This document shows positions 28,624 to 37,640 of a stretch of 64,000 bases of DNA, one piece after another; position 1 is the first letter of the stretch, and each line of letters begins with the position of its first letter. The notes under the pieces are model-generated. The model saw only the letters and a program-made list of their open reading frames with translations, was not told the origin of the DNA and ran no database searches. Location: the NCBI GenBank assembly GCA_964445525.1, contig CAYULA010000007.1:1-64000 (forward strand), in the 5' to 3' direction. The position numbers and the translations under genes were made by a program. Source of the stretch: Penumbrarchaeum sp964445525 (lineage in GTDB: Archaea; Thermoplasmatota; Penumbrarchaeia; Penumbrarchaeales; Penumbrarchaeaceae).

Positions 28624-29310
28624 TCATCCCCTTACCCTGAACATGGGACCGTAGGAAGGTATTATGAAATCACAGTATGCAAGAAGCTCCTCCATGGTTT
28701 CGATATTCCCCTTGGGTCTTTCCATGTTTATGGCTTTGATCAGGGCGGATTTCACCTCGGGGTGCTCCTTGTAGGGAACCGAGATGCCTGTAATTCCCAC
28801 TACCTGGCCCATGAACGGAATTGTCGAGGGTTCCAGTAGTTCCTCTCTATCCGGAAAATGTGCTAAAAGCGCCAGCGATTCTCCTTCCGGGAAGGGCAGT
28901 TTCACTATCTTCAGGAACTTGTCTATCCAGTGGACGGGTGTTGTGATGGCCACTTTCCTTTGAGACTTGACCGGTACCTTTCCCCAATCCGTTTCGAGAA
29001 CATGCTGGAGGCAGTGGACGAAAAGGTCATCGTTCCCTGAATGGTAATCATCGGCCCGGGAGGTCAATAATACATTCACCTTTTCCACTTTGGCCTCGTT
29101 CTTTCTCATGAACGTTACCAGTTCATCCCTGACATGCTTGGCCCCCGAATCCACCACAACGGTGGAGGTGGGAGTCTTAACAAGCGTTACAGATGAGGTT
29201 GTCCTTCTTCCCTCATCTTTTACGCCTTCGATTATATTGACAAGCTCCATTTTCCTGATTCCGAATTCCTGCCTGGGGACCGTCTCGGTCTGGTCGGTAT
29301 CGTTTGCCAA
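28624..29310 (-). CDS. Degenerate metallo-beta-lactamase-fold protein
   Basis: A 228-residue protein whose N-terminal half follows the beta-lactamase fold: SSVTLVKTPTSTVVVDSG, a helix, then VNVLLTSRADDYHSGNDDLF. In active enzymes this last site reads THxHxDHxGN; here it is Thr83-Ser84-Arg85-Ala86-Asp87-Asp88-Tyr89. Three of the metal-binding His are lost and only the Asp is kept. Metal hydrolase activity is therefore unlikely and a structural or regulatory role in the AMP-salvage operon is plausible. The TTG start has AAGGTGATC just upstream. It lies between tgtA and the ribose-1,5-bisphosphate isomerase gene. Confidence 0.65.
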   Translation of the reverse strand: MANDTDQTETVPRQEFGIRKMELVNIIEGVKDEGRRTTSSVTLVKTPTSTVVVDSGAKHVRDELVTFMRKNEAKVEKVNVLLTSRADDYHSGNDDLFVHCLQHVLETDWGKVPVKSQRKVAITTPVHWIDKFLKIVKLPFPEGESLALLAHFPDREELLEPSTIPFMGQVVGITGISVPYKEHPEVKSALIKAINMERPKGNIETMEELLAYCDFIIPSYGPMFRVRG

Positions 29311-29351
29311 TGGATCACCTTCTTTTTTAACCTCATATAAGCGATGTATTG

Positions 29352-31400
29352 TTAATTGTTATCCTTGTCCTTCTTGGATGAAATTCCTTCTTTGACCTTG
29401 ACGGCGATTCCCGATCGGGAATCCAAGAGGTAGCTCCTCGAGGCCTGAACTCTTCCAACTGCAAGGAGCCTATCATTCTCGTCCACAACCATTGCATCAT
29501 CTCCGGCCCTCAAATTCGTGCAGGCCTCTGTTACGAATTTGCAGAAAACATTGAGGCCCCGGGCGTTGTATTCTCCCGTTTCACTGTCAACCCTGACCCT
29601 TCTAAATGGAAAAGGTATCGAGGAATGCAGCCTTTTTGCACCTTCCAGTTTCAATGTTATCAATCCGTCCTCGGCCCTGATCGATAATAGGTGCCTGAGT
29701 GAACCATCCTCCCTGATCAGAACATTTCTTATCCTGCCCGTCTTCCTGGATTTTCTGAGGACAATACTCTCAATAAGGTCCCCGGGGGAGTCGAAATCAT
29801 CGAAGAGACTTCTTGCAGGGTCGATCCCCTGCTCGTTGGCAAATTGAACCCTTGCAGTTGCGATTACCTTTCCGATGTCGAATTCTACAGTGGAGGTCCT
29901 CTCCCCCTCCATGTCCAGGGTACCCTTGCCATTCCATGGCTCCACCTTACCTATGTCGAACCGACTTCTCATTTCATCCATATGATTCGATAGTTCCATG
30001 TCCAGAAAATTCGGTGGAGGAAAAATCGACTGCCCCAGAGGATACATCTCGATCAACTCGTACGGAACAGGTCCGAAAGGAGAATTCACCATTGTTTTCC
30101 AACCCTTTGGGGGTCTGGAAAATTCTTCTGTGACATTCCTGTTGCGGGAAGAGTTCCAGTCATCCAGCAATACCGTTTTTTCAATCCTTTCCTCATTCAG
30201 GATCTTTAATGTTTCTTCATATCTGCGGAATTCCGGCCTGGCCAGAGAAAGACCGGAGCAGCAGATGAATCTTCTTGCCGATCTCGGTGATTCCTTTTCA
30301 AGTATCTCCCTGTAATCTCTCATCCTTCTTACGGCTGCATACATTTTCGGATTGGACATTGCAGACCTCTCGACAATCTCCCAAAGGGTCCCCTCCTCGA
30401 TGGAGGAACGGATCTCATCCATCACGGTTCTCAGAACCCATAGATTATGTCTGGCAGTCAAATGCTCTCTCTCTCTTTTTGGAATCGACAAGAGGTCTCG
30501 GGGGTCCCTCGAATAACATACGGGACATGAGCAGGGAAGGATCTCCATCTCATTGATGTGATAGGTCCTTTCCCTTGTCATGTATCGGTCATCCTGGGCG
30601 AATTTGACATATGAGGCCGAGTCGAAGAGATCGCATCCCAGGGCAACCGCAAGTGGAAGTATCATCGGATGCCCCGCTCCGAAAAGATGCACCGGTATTG
30701 ATGATCCCAACCCGATTTTCGAGTTTGCAATTACATCGACCAGCAGAGAATAATCGTATGATTCCATTATCGGTACAACGCCGCCTATAGGTGCATAACC
30801 AGCACCCAAGGATCTTACAATTTCCCCGGATGTCCTTCGCAGATCGAGATGGCGGCCGCCCTGAACCGGAACGGCAACCTCCATTCCTTCGGAAATTGAA
30901 AGAGAATCACGGGCTCTGGTCAGGGTAATATCAAGATCGGACCTTGCTTGGGACCAAATTGCATCTGGTACCGTGAATCTGTCCAGGATGGTCCCCACAT
31001 CGGATCCGAGTTTCTTCTGGAACCGTACTATCTCAAGGGGGTCTACGTCCACCTCCTTCTCCCCTCCACCGTACATATAGCTCTGAAAGGTTCCTGAATC
31101 CGTCATTATTATCCCGTCAAATGACAACATTCTGTGAAGTCCTTCCCTCATTGCTCTTTCCTTCAGCTCCTCTCCCCTGTTAATTATGTAAGAGTTGGTA
31201 ATTATCATGTTGAAGCCGAACCTCTCTCGAAGTTCTTCTGGTTGAACCGCTCCTTTATGTCCGAGTTTATTGGGATTGACGACCGGCATCAGTTCGGGGG
31301 TTCTGATTTTCCTTCCGTTGACCTCGAAACTTCCCCTTCTGCCCATCAGGTCGCATTTTTCAACCTGGAAAGTGGATCGCATATCCTTAACTTCTGTCAT
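29352..31400 (-). CDS. tgtA: tRNA-guanine(15) transglycosylase (archaeosine synthesis)
   Basis: About 682 residues. The N-terminal TGT barrel carries Asp101 in TDSGTFQS, the second catalytic Asp in CDLFDSASY, and the zinc site CSCPVC followed by His. Middle domains and a C-terminal PUA domain (about 600-675, LNVFCKFV to VGRVQASR) complete the archaeal form, which swaps guanine 15 of the tRNA D-loop for preQ0. The ATG at 31400 is chosen for GGGGAG five bases upstream; a TTG at 31418 is also in frame. It overlaps the upstream dehydrogenase gene by 14 bp, implying coupled translation. Confidence 0.95.
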   Translation of the reverse strand: MTEVKDMRSTFQVEKCDLMGRRGSFEVNGRKIRTPELMPVVNPNKLGHKGAVQPEELRERFGFNMIITNSYIINRGEELKERAMREGLHRMLSFDGIIMTDSGTFQSYMYGGGEKEVDVDPLEIVRFQKKLGSDVGTILDRFTVPDAIWSQARSDLDITLTRARDSLSISEGMEVAVPVQGGRHLDLRRTSGEIVRSLGAGYAPIGGVVPIMESYDYSLLVDVIANSKIGLGSSIPVHLFGAGHPMILPLAVALGCDLFDSASYVKFAQDDRYMTRERTYHINEMEILPCSCPVCYSRDPRDLLSIPKREREHLTARHNLWVLRTVMDEIRSSIEEGTLWEIVERSAMSNPKMYAAVRRMRDYREILEKESPRSARRFICCSGLSLARPEFRRYEETLKILNEERIEKTVLLDDWNSSRNRNVTEEFSRPPKGWKTMVNSPFGPVPYELIEMYPLGQSIFPPPNFLDMELSNHMDEMRSRFDIGKVEPWNGKGTLDMEGERTSTVEFDIGKVIATARVQFANEQGIDPARSLFDDFDSPGDLIESIVLRKSRKTGRIRNVLIREDGSLRHLLSIRAEDGLITLKLEGAKRLHSSIPFPFRRVRVDSETGEYNARGLNVFCKFVTEACTNLRAGDDAMVVDENDRLLAVGRVQASRSYLLDSRSGIAVKVKEGISSKKDKDNN

Positions 31401-32394
31401 TTGACTCCCCTTCCACAATCTCGGGATTCACCAAGTTTTGAGGCACGTTGCCGCTCAGGATCTCCAGAGTTCCCCTGGCAACCAATTCGGCCATCGCGTT
31501 CCTCGTGGTGTGGGTGGATGATCCTATGTGGGGTGCCAGAACCACATTTTCCAATTCAAGGAGTCCCGGATGGACCCGGGGTTCCCTCTCGTACACATCC
31601 AGGCCGGCCGAACCTATTATGCCATTTTTTAGGGCATTTTCCAGGGCCTCCTCGTCCACCACAGGACCTCTGGCAGTGTTGATCAATACGGCATCATCCT
31701 TCATCATTTCCAGCTCTCGGGGACCTATCATATGCCTTGTTTCATCTGTCAAGGGGCAGTTCAGGGATACGAAATCGGATTCCCTTAGAAGTTCCTTTAA
31801 GTTTACATAACGGGCTCCGAGCTCCTCTTCGAGGTCTTTTTTCCTGTTTCTTGAATAGTATAAGAGGTTCATCTCGAAGCCTTTACCCCTTCTCAAAACA
31901 GCTCTACCTATTTTACCTGCACCTATTACTCCGAGAGTGGCTTTCCAGACGTCCTTTCCCAGCATCAATTTGGGTCCCCATTGCTTGAATCTTCCATCTC
32001 TGACATACCTGTCGCTCTCACCGATCCTCCTGGCTGCCGCAAGGAGAAGGGCAAAAGCCAGGTCCGCAGTGGCTGCGGTTAATACACCGGGAGTGTTGAT
32101 CACTGCAATATTGTTCTCCGTGGCGTATTCCACATCTATATTGTCGTAGCCTACGGCGTAATTGGCTATGACTTTCAGGTCCCTGCCCGAATCGATGGCT
32201 TCTCTGTCCATTCTGTCGCTGAGGAGGCAGATCACGGCTGTCTTCCCTTTCAACCTTTCGAGCAGCTTCTCCCTGGGCATGGGATCATCCTCTTCCCAGC
32301 TATCGATCTCAACCTTTCCATTCAGAATTTGGTAAGCTGGATCGGGAAGGTTCCTCGTTACCAATACCTCGGGCAGATTTTTATCGATCTCCAT
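31387..32394 (-). CDS. D-2-hydroxyacid dehydrogenase (glyoxylate/hydroxypyruvate reductase-like)
   Basis: About 335 residues, the usual length. The NAD(P)-binding motif GVIGAGKIGRAV and the catalytic triad Arg (NTARGPVVDE), Glu (YEREP) and His (APHIGSST) are all present, with the family signature AVGYDNIDVEYA. The family reduces 2-keto acids such as glyoxylate, hydroxypyruvate or phosphoglycerate relatives; closeness to the glyoxylate reductase branch is by overall pattern. The ATG at 32394 has AGGTGG six bases upstream. It heads the minus-strand run that continues into tgtA and the AMP-salvage genes. Cotranscription is inferred from overlap. Confidence 0.88.
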   Translation of the reverse strand: MEIDKNLPEVLVTRNLPDPAYQILNGKVEIDSWEEDDPMPREKLLERLKGKTAVICLLSDRMDREAIDSGRDLKVIANYAVGYDNIDVEYATENNIAVINTPGVLTAATADLAFALLLAAARRIGESDRYVRDGRFKQWGPKLMLGKDVWKATLGVIGAGKIGRAVLRRGKGFEMNLLYYSRNRKKDLEEELGARYVNLKELLRESDFVSLNCPLTDETRHMIGPRELEMMKDDAVLINTARGPVVDEEALENALKNGIIGSAGLDVYEREPRVHPGLLELENVVLAPHIGSSTHTTRNAMAELVARGTLEILSGNVPQNLVNPEIVEGESNDRS

Positions 32395-32483
32395 GGACAT
32401 CCACCTTTTTCACCCAAAAACCAGGTATTAGTTAAATCCATCCCCCGGCCCGCCATCCCAAAGTAGGATAATTATACACCGTA

Positions 32484-33989
32484 ATGCGTTGGGGAGGTCC
32501 TGACCTGAGATCACGCTTGAATTCGCCGGGGGACGAGAAAATGGTACTGAAACCATATCGGAACGCAATGGAACTGAAGGAATCCGGATATGCACCGCTC
32601 ACGGCTCAAAGGGCCCTTTCCAATGAGATCCATAAACGGTTGAGAGAGTTCAGGAGCAAAGGCTATTCCCGGGAGGAGGCCCTGGCGCTTCTTTTTCCCG
32701 GAACGGTAATGGATGCCGATGTGCTCGAGAGTCTGGTGGCAGCTTTGATGGGCGGTTCCCACATTCTTCTGTTCGGTCCTTCCGGAACCGGTAAGACCTC
32801 GCTTGCCAAGGAGATATGGAAACTCTTTCCCAAGGAGATCTATGTTGTGGAGGGTTGCCCCGTCCAGGACGATCCCATGTCGATAATCGATCCTTTGTAT
32901 TATTCTAGGGTTGGCTGCTGTCCCTCCTGCAAAACCAGATTTGGAGTTGAGGGAGAGGAGTTCCATCCGGAGATGGTGGATCCTTCTACGGTTCCCGTGA
33001 AGGTTTTCAACCTCAAGGAGGGTTACGGACTGGCAAGGGTTCAGGGGTCCTCGGAAGTCTTTCCGGATAATCTGACAGGGGTTTTCAATCTACACAAACT
33101 GGAAGAGGTCGGGGACCCGACAAGTCCCCTCATACTCGAACCGGGAAAGCTTCTACAGGCAAATAGGGGCCTTCTCATGGTGGATGAAGTAGGCAAACTC
33201 CCCCTGGGAACACAGAACGTCCTCCTCCAGGCGCTTCAGGAAGGAATAGTCACACCTGCAAAATCGAGAGAGACCTTCCCCGGATCATTCGTTGCCATCA
33301 CCACATCCAATCTCAAGGATCTGGATGCGATAAATGAACCGCTGAACGACAGACTGTCAAATATCTACGTTGATTATATAAGAGACCATCACAAGAATCG
33401 TACAATCATCGATGTGGCAAGACAGGGGATGCCCATATCGATATTCTTTCCCGAGATCTACCTCCATGCTGCAGTATTTGTCGTGGAGGCATGGAGGGAT
33501 CTCTCGGTTGATATTCCCGAATTGTCAGAGGTGGGTTCCAACAGGTCCATTCTGGACACCGTTACCAGATCGGTGGCATTTTCGGTTCTTAAGGATGATG
33601 AATACGTTTCAAGGAATAATTTCGAAAAGGGTGTCAGGGATGCCTTGTTCGGAAGGATCAGAGCCCGGGGCGGAGACTCTTTCCTGAGAAACGAGGAGAT
33701 ATTGAAGGAATTCCTGGAAGGCAATATGCCCCTTGCAATCGAAAGGGCCTTCAGGGTATACTGGTGCACATTTTTCCAGAGAGAACTGGGTTCCTCGGTT
33801 GCCAGGGCAGAGAAGATCGCAAAAGGCCTGGGATCGGGTTCCGTTCCCAAAGGCGGGGACGGGGATCTTCTGAGGGAATTCATTCTAAGGACCGAAAGGA
33901 ATCAGGGAAAACTGGATCAGAGCGAGGTCCTCTCCCGGGTGGTTGGGATCCTCAATTTTATGGATGATTTCGGATGCAAAGGCGAGTAG
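32484..33989 (+). CDS. MoxR-type AAA+ ATPase with Cys-rich insertion
   Basis: A 501-residue ATPase. Walker A is GPSGTGKTS (about 98-106) and Walker B is LLMVDEVGKL; a sensor-type TTSN and an arginine-finger region follow. Between Walker A and B is an insertion with GCPVQDDP and CCPSCKTRFG (Cys145, 146 and 149), a possible metal knuckle. The overall type is that of MoxR/CobS-like ATPases, which remodel partner complexes through VWA proteins. Such a partner is encoded 17 bp downstream. A later ATG (codon 20, 32541) is a possible start. The target complex is unknown. Confidence 0.8.
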   Translation: MRWGGPDLRSRLNSPGDEKMVLKPYRNAMELKESGYAPLTAQRALSNEIHKRLREFRSKGYSREEALALLFPGTVMDADVLESLVAALMGGSHILLFGPSGTGKTSLAKEIWKLFPKEIYVVEGCPVQDDPMSIIDPLYYSRVGCCPSCKTRFGVEGEEFHPEMVDPSTVPVKVFNLKEGYGLARVQGSSEVFPDNLTGVFNLHKLEEVGDPTSPLILEPGKLLQANRGLLMVDEVGKLPLGTQNVLLQALQEGIVTPAKSRETFPGSFVAITTSNLKDLDAINEPLNDRLSNIYVDYIRDHHKNRTIIDVARQGMPISIFFPEIYLHAAVFVVEAWRDLSVDIPELSEVGSNRSILDTVTRSVAFSVLKDDEYVSRNNFEKGVRDALFGRIRARGGDSFLRNEEILKEFLEGNMPLAIERAFRVYWCTFFQRELGSSVARAEKIAKGLGSGSVPKGGDGDLLREFILRTERNQGKLDQSEVLSRVVGILNFMDDFGCKGE

Positions 33990-34006
33990 CTTTTGGGTGA
34001 TCTGAT

Positions 34007-35941
34007 TTGAGCGCGGAAAATCCGATATCCTACCCTCATATAAAAGGGGCCGGAGTCGTCATTCCGGATTGCTCCAGGGGTGTGTACACCCCTTTCAGAC
34101 TGACTTCCCGGGAGAAAAGGGAGCTTGTAAGAAAACTTGCAGAGAAAGGACTCAGCGGAATCGATGATTACCTGGAGGAGAAAAGGACACAAGGAGCCAT
34201 TGCCGACAGGCTTGATGAACTGAGGAAGAGGATGTCCGACGAGCTCGAGAGAATAAGGACGCTCAGGAGATCGTCTCTCGACGAACAGATAAAGGACCTG
34301 AGGTCATCCAGTGTTTATGTGATGAGGGAATCCAAGGATGTTCCTCTTTCGGATGAATCCTCATTCAGAAGGTTCTCCTCGGAAGAGATCAGGGGGGAGA
34401 TTCTGGCAACAGAACTGATAGGTGTGCTTGAGGGGCGCCATGAAATAAGGGAAAGGAGGGAAAAGATAGGTTTTTTCAGGAAATTGTGGAGGAAGATCAA
34501 GGATATCATCATGAGGATAATCTCAGGCATGGTTTCTCTCTTCGGCAGAATAAGGAACCGCTTCTTCAGGAAAAAAGAGGATAAAATTTCGTTAAAAGAA
34601 GGTGAAAGGTCCAAAGGAGCGATCTCGCTTCCCTTCCCCTCACTGAGAAGCGATCTGGAAAAATGGGAAAGCGACATGGAAAGAAGGCTCGACGAGGACA
34701 AGAACCTGCAAAGAGCGGTGGACAGCAGGATATCCGAGAGCTACGGATTTTCCAGCGGTTTGATAAGGTTGAAGAGATCATATGATCCCGAGTGGTATCA
34801 CCGGGAAGCAAGAAAACTGCTCAGAAAAGAGGTCGAGAGTTCCGCCGAAAACAAGAAGAATGAAATTGAAAGAAAGAAAGAGGAAAAATTGAGAACAATA
34901 AAGAAAACCGAAAAGGATGAACGCAGGGCCCGGGAGAAGATAATGGAGCTGGAGAGGGATTTCGAAGAAGAGATGAAAGAGAGGTCCAGATCCATAAGGG
35001 ATTTCTCCAAGAAGCAGGTTAAAAAGGAGGTCCTCGGAAAGCTTTCGCAGATGGGATACATTTCAAAAACCTCTCCTGGTGAAAACCTCGAAGATATTGA
35101 ATCCGAATGGGAGATAACAGAGGCTCTTGTGGAGAAATTCACCGAGCTTATATATGCTGAGGTTATGGAAGGAAGCAGGGGGATCAGGGACAGGAGGGGA
35201 ACAAGTGTTTCTGATGCGGGTGTCTACGAGAAAGCGAAACTCCGGATGATAGGCGAGGAAGCCAGGATGGACATCCTTCAGACGGTTGTCAACGCGAGGA
35301 TCAACCATCCGTCAGACAGAACGATCCACCACAATGACATGATGGTCCTGAGGGAGGTCACCACTACAGAGCTACATGGTGTCATCATAGTCGATGTATC
35401 GGGGTCCATGTGGGAGAACAACAGGCTTGAGGCTGCCAAGAGGTCGGTTCTTGCATTGACCCAGGCCCTCAAGAGAGAAAACCCGAGGAATAAAGTGGAT
35501 ATAATCTCAATGTCAACCAGAGCTTCGCCCATTCCTTTGAAGGAAGTAATGAAATTGGAACCCAAAGGCTTCACCAATCATCAGGAAGCTCTCGCATTGG
35601 CAACCGATATCTTCTCCAACTCCAGGGCCGACAGGTACCTTCTCTTCCTCATCACGGACGGCCTTCCAGAAGCTTACACGGATGAGAAGGGAAAAGCCGT
35701 GGCGGGTGATCTGGAAAAGGCAATGGAACTGGCCCTTTCCAATGCATCGAGATTATTAAGGTTCGGCAACCTTGTGTTCAATATATTTTTGCTGGAGCCT
35801 GAAGATGAGACCTATGTCAACTCAGCCAGACGGATCGCAAAGGAAGGCGAGGGCAGGGTAATAATTGCCGATCCAAAGGAGCTTGCAAGCAGGGTGATAG
35901 GCACATTTGATGAGGGTGTGGATGTTCTCGGCGGAGTTTAG
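34007..35941 (+). CDS. VWA domain protein with long coiled coil, MoxR partner
   Basis: A 644-residue soluble protein. The N-terminal 450 residues are highly charged and mostly helical with coiled-coil stretches (about 265-345); a short hydrophobic segment at about 165-185 carries basic residues and may be membrane-associated. The C-terminal VWA domain (about 455-640) has the MIDAS site Asp463-x-Ser465-x-Ser467 in DVSGSMW, and a later LITDGLPEAYTDE supplies the remaining acidic ligand. The TTG start has GGTGAT five bases upstream. The MoxR-VWA pairing parallels CobS/CobT and NorQ/NorD-type chaperones. Confidence 0.82.
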   Translation: MSAENPISYPHIKGAGVVIPDCSRGVYTPFRLTSREKRELVRKLAEKGLSGIDDYLEEKRTQGAIADRLDELRKRMSDELERIRTLRRSSLDEQIKDLRSSSVYVMRESKDVPLSDESSFRRFSSEEIRGEILATELIGVLEGRHEIRERREKIGFFRKLWRKIKDIIMRIISGMVSLFGRIRNRFFRKKEDKISLKEGERSKGAISLPFPSLRSDLEKWESDMERRLDEDKNLQRAVDSRISESYGFSSGLIRLKRSYDPEWYHREARKLLRKEVESSAENKKNEIERKKEEKLRTIKKTEKDERRAREKIMELERDFEEEMKERSRSIRDFSKKQVKKEVLGKLSQMGYISKTSPGENLEDIESEWEITEALVEKFTELIYAEVMEGSRGIRDRRGTSVSDAGVYEKAKLRMIGEEARMDILQTVVNARINHPSDRTIHHNDMMVLREVTTTELHGVIIVDVSGSMWENNRLEAAKRSVLALTQALKRENPRNKVDIISMSTRASPIPLKEVMKLEPKGFTNHQEALALATDIFSNSRADRYLLFLITDGLPEAYTDEKGKAVAGDLEKAMELALSNASRLLRFGNLVFNIFLLEPEDETYVNSARRIAKEGEGRVIIADPKELASRVIGTFDEGVDVLGGV

Positions 35942-36153
35942 GTGTCCAGTTCTCCTTTTTTGATGTTTTTTCCAGGGCCAGATTTTTCTTATTAAAATAT
36001 CGGATGTTCGCACTTGGGAATCTACCTAAATTTTTCCAATTCTTCATCAGGATTTGATATTTTTATTCCATGAATCCAATTGGAAGAAGTGTATTATCTT
36101 ATAACAAATTCAACATGTTTTTCGGTAATATATTAAAGATTTACTCTAAATCA

Positions 36154-36161
36154 TTAAATAT
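36154..36161 (+). promoter_or_regulatory. TATA box, probable leaderless start
   Basis: TTAAATAT is centred 24-25 bp before the ATG at 36182, so transcription would begin at the start codon. The surrounding 35.94-36.18 kb stretch is AT-rich and otherwise empty; it contains an 8-bp inverted repeat TTCCAATT/AATTGGAA at 36034-36041 and 36078-36085. Confidence 0.5.
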
Positions 36162-36181
36162 CAAATAATCGATCAATGGTC

Positions 36182-36652
36182 ATGGAAACCAAAGAATTAT
36201 ACAAGATAAAAGTAAGGAATGGAAGAAATCTCATTGAGATAGAGGGTGATAAGGAATTCGTAGATGATGTTTTCAAAGAAGTCAAAACGATATTTCCGAA
36301 AAAGAGAACAAGGTCCAAACCTGCGAAAAGGGGACCGAAACCCAAACCAAAACCCTCCATAAACCTCAAGGAACTCGATGTCAAGGATATTCTACCGAAA
36401 CTGGAGGGAAAGAGTACCGATATGAAGGTACTGGCCTCCGGGTACTGCATCAACAAGAAATTGAGGAAGAGGGAATTTCGCTCAAAGGAGATGACCAATT
36501 TCATGGAGGAGAATGACCTCAATGTTCCAAACAACCTGACCTATTACTTCAGGAAATTGATGAACGAGGGTCTTCTAAATCAGGGTAGGAAGCAGGGTAG
36601 ATTCAAGGTGTCAGACGAGGGAATCAAACATATCGAGTTCGGTCTGGAATAA
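36182..36652 (+). CDS. Small winged-helix DNA-binding protein, unknown
   Basis: About 156 residues. The N-terminal segment (YKIKVRNGRNLIEIEGDKEFVDDVF) resembles a short beta-alpha domain seen in many small archaeal proteins. A basic Pro/Lys linker (about 40-65) joins it to a C-terminal winged-helix-like region (about 75-155) with a recognition-helix-like NNLTYYFRKLMNEGLL and a GRFKVSDEG wing. A transcription-regulator role is inferred. The ATG at 36182 fits the TATA position; the ATG at 36176 is also in frame. The AT-rich surroundings could mark transfer, but the gene itself is not unusual. Confidence 0.6.
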   Translation: METKELYKIKVRNGRNLIEIEGDKEFVDDVFKEVKTIFPKKRTRSKPAKRGPKPKPKPSINLKELDVKDILPKLEGKSTDMKVLASGYCINKKLRKREFRSKEMTNFMEENDLNVPNNLTYYFRKLMNEGLLNQGRKQGRFKVSDEGIKHIEFGLE

Positions 36653-36687
36653 AGAGAAAAATTCGAATCCAGTCAGGATTCAATCAA

Positions 36688-37179
36688 TCATGATCTGACA
36701 ACCACTGTCAGGAAAAAGAACAGGGAGAGGCCTCCTCCCAGAATCACACCTATTACGGCCAGTAAGGGTTTGAGAATGGGTGCTGCAGACCAGTGGATGA
36801 TATTGAATATCGTATCATCGGGGAATTGCGCACTTATTATGAACTTGAAATAGATCCAGATCCCCCATATGATTAGTCCTGAAAGCAACATCGGTATGGC
36901 AATCACCTTTGCCTTTCCCTGGCCGAATTTGAAGGTGAATAGACTTATCACTATTGCAGAAGCGCCGTAGGTCATAACGAAAGAGATGATAAGAAAGGTC
37001 CATTCATTGTTGTGGTAATCGTGCTCGGAGGTATCTTCCTCCTCCTCCTCGGCGCTTGCAAGGAGGGGACAGAATAGAAGCAACAGTATAAAACCTGATG
37101 AAAGGAGAAGTAGTGTCCTTCTTAATCCAGTATTTGAGAGAACCTTTCTTCCCCTTGCGGAACGGTCGAGCATGGGCAT
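36688..37179 (-). CDS. Small membrane protein with signal peptide, unknown
   Basis: A 163-residue protein with a basic N-terminus, a signal-like helix (about 20-42) ending LLASAEEEEEDTSE, then three transmembrane helices (about 60-82, 90-112 and 135-160). The segment after the signal is acidic. No family recognised. It follows the RAM-domain gene by 20 bp on the same strand and may share its transcript. Confidence 0.6.
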   Translation of the reverse strand: MPMLDRSARGRKVLSNTGLRRTLLLLSSGFILLLLFCPLLASAEEEEEDTSEHDYHNNEWTFLIISFVMTYGASAIVISLFTFKFGQGKAKVIAIPMLLSGLIIWGIWIYFKFIISAQFPDDTIFNIIHWSAAPILKPLLAVIGVILGGGLSLFFFLTVVVRS

Positions 37180-37198
37180 CTACCGATGATCCTTTTTC

Positions 37199-37435
37199 TC
37201 AGGTGAACTTGATACCTGTCAGGGTCTTTGTGTCGATGACCCCTGGAATCGACCTGACCTTCTCCACAACGATCTGGCCCAATGTATTGAAATCCCTTGC
37301 CTCGATCTTCGCGATCAGATCGTATTCACCGAAGAGAGGATGAAGCTCCACAATTTCTGGTACGTTCATGAGGGATTTGAAAACATCATGTTCCTTGGCC
37401 GGTGCCGTGCTTATCAGAATGAAACCTATAACCAT
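37199..37435 (-). CDS. Stand-alone Lrp/AsnC ligand-binding (RAM) domain protein
   Basis: A 78-residue protein that covers only the AsnC_trans_reg/RAM domain (a beta-alpha-beta-beta-alpha-beta order with VIELHPLFGEYDLIAKIEA, then a DTKTLTGIKF last strand). The helix-turn-helix half of Lrp/AsnC regulators is absent. Such domains bind amino acids and assemble into dimers or octamers; on their own they may modulate full-length Lrp proteins. It has its own upstream region, divergent from THEP1. Confidence 0.85.
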   Translation of the reverse strand: MVIGFILISTAPAKEHDVFKSLMNVPEIVELHPLFGEYDLIAKIEARDFNTLGQIVVEKVRSIPGVIDTKTLTGIKFT

Positions 37436-37640
37436 CCATTTTCACCTCCCTTGACCATATCCGAGGAGACTCTATATACTTTTCGTATTGGTATTTTCCC
37501 GCTTAAAAAAAGATGGCTCTATTGGAAAATGATTTTGGAAATTATATTGTTAAAAATGAAAATCCATAGATTAATTAGGGGAGTCGATGTTACGGGTCAA
37601 GAACCTTCGGGGCATATGGTACAGGGGTTGGTGAGAACAA

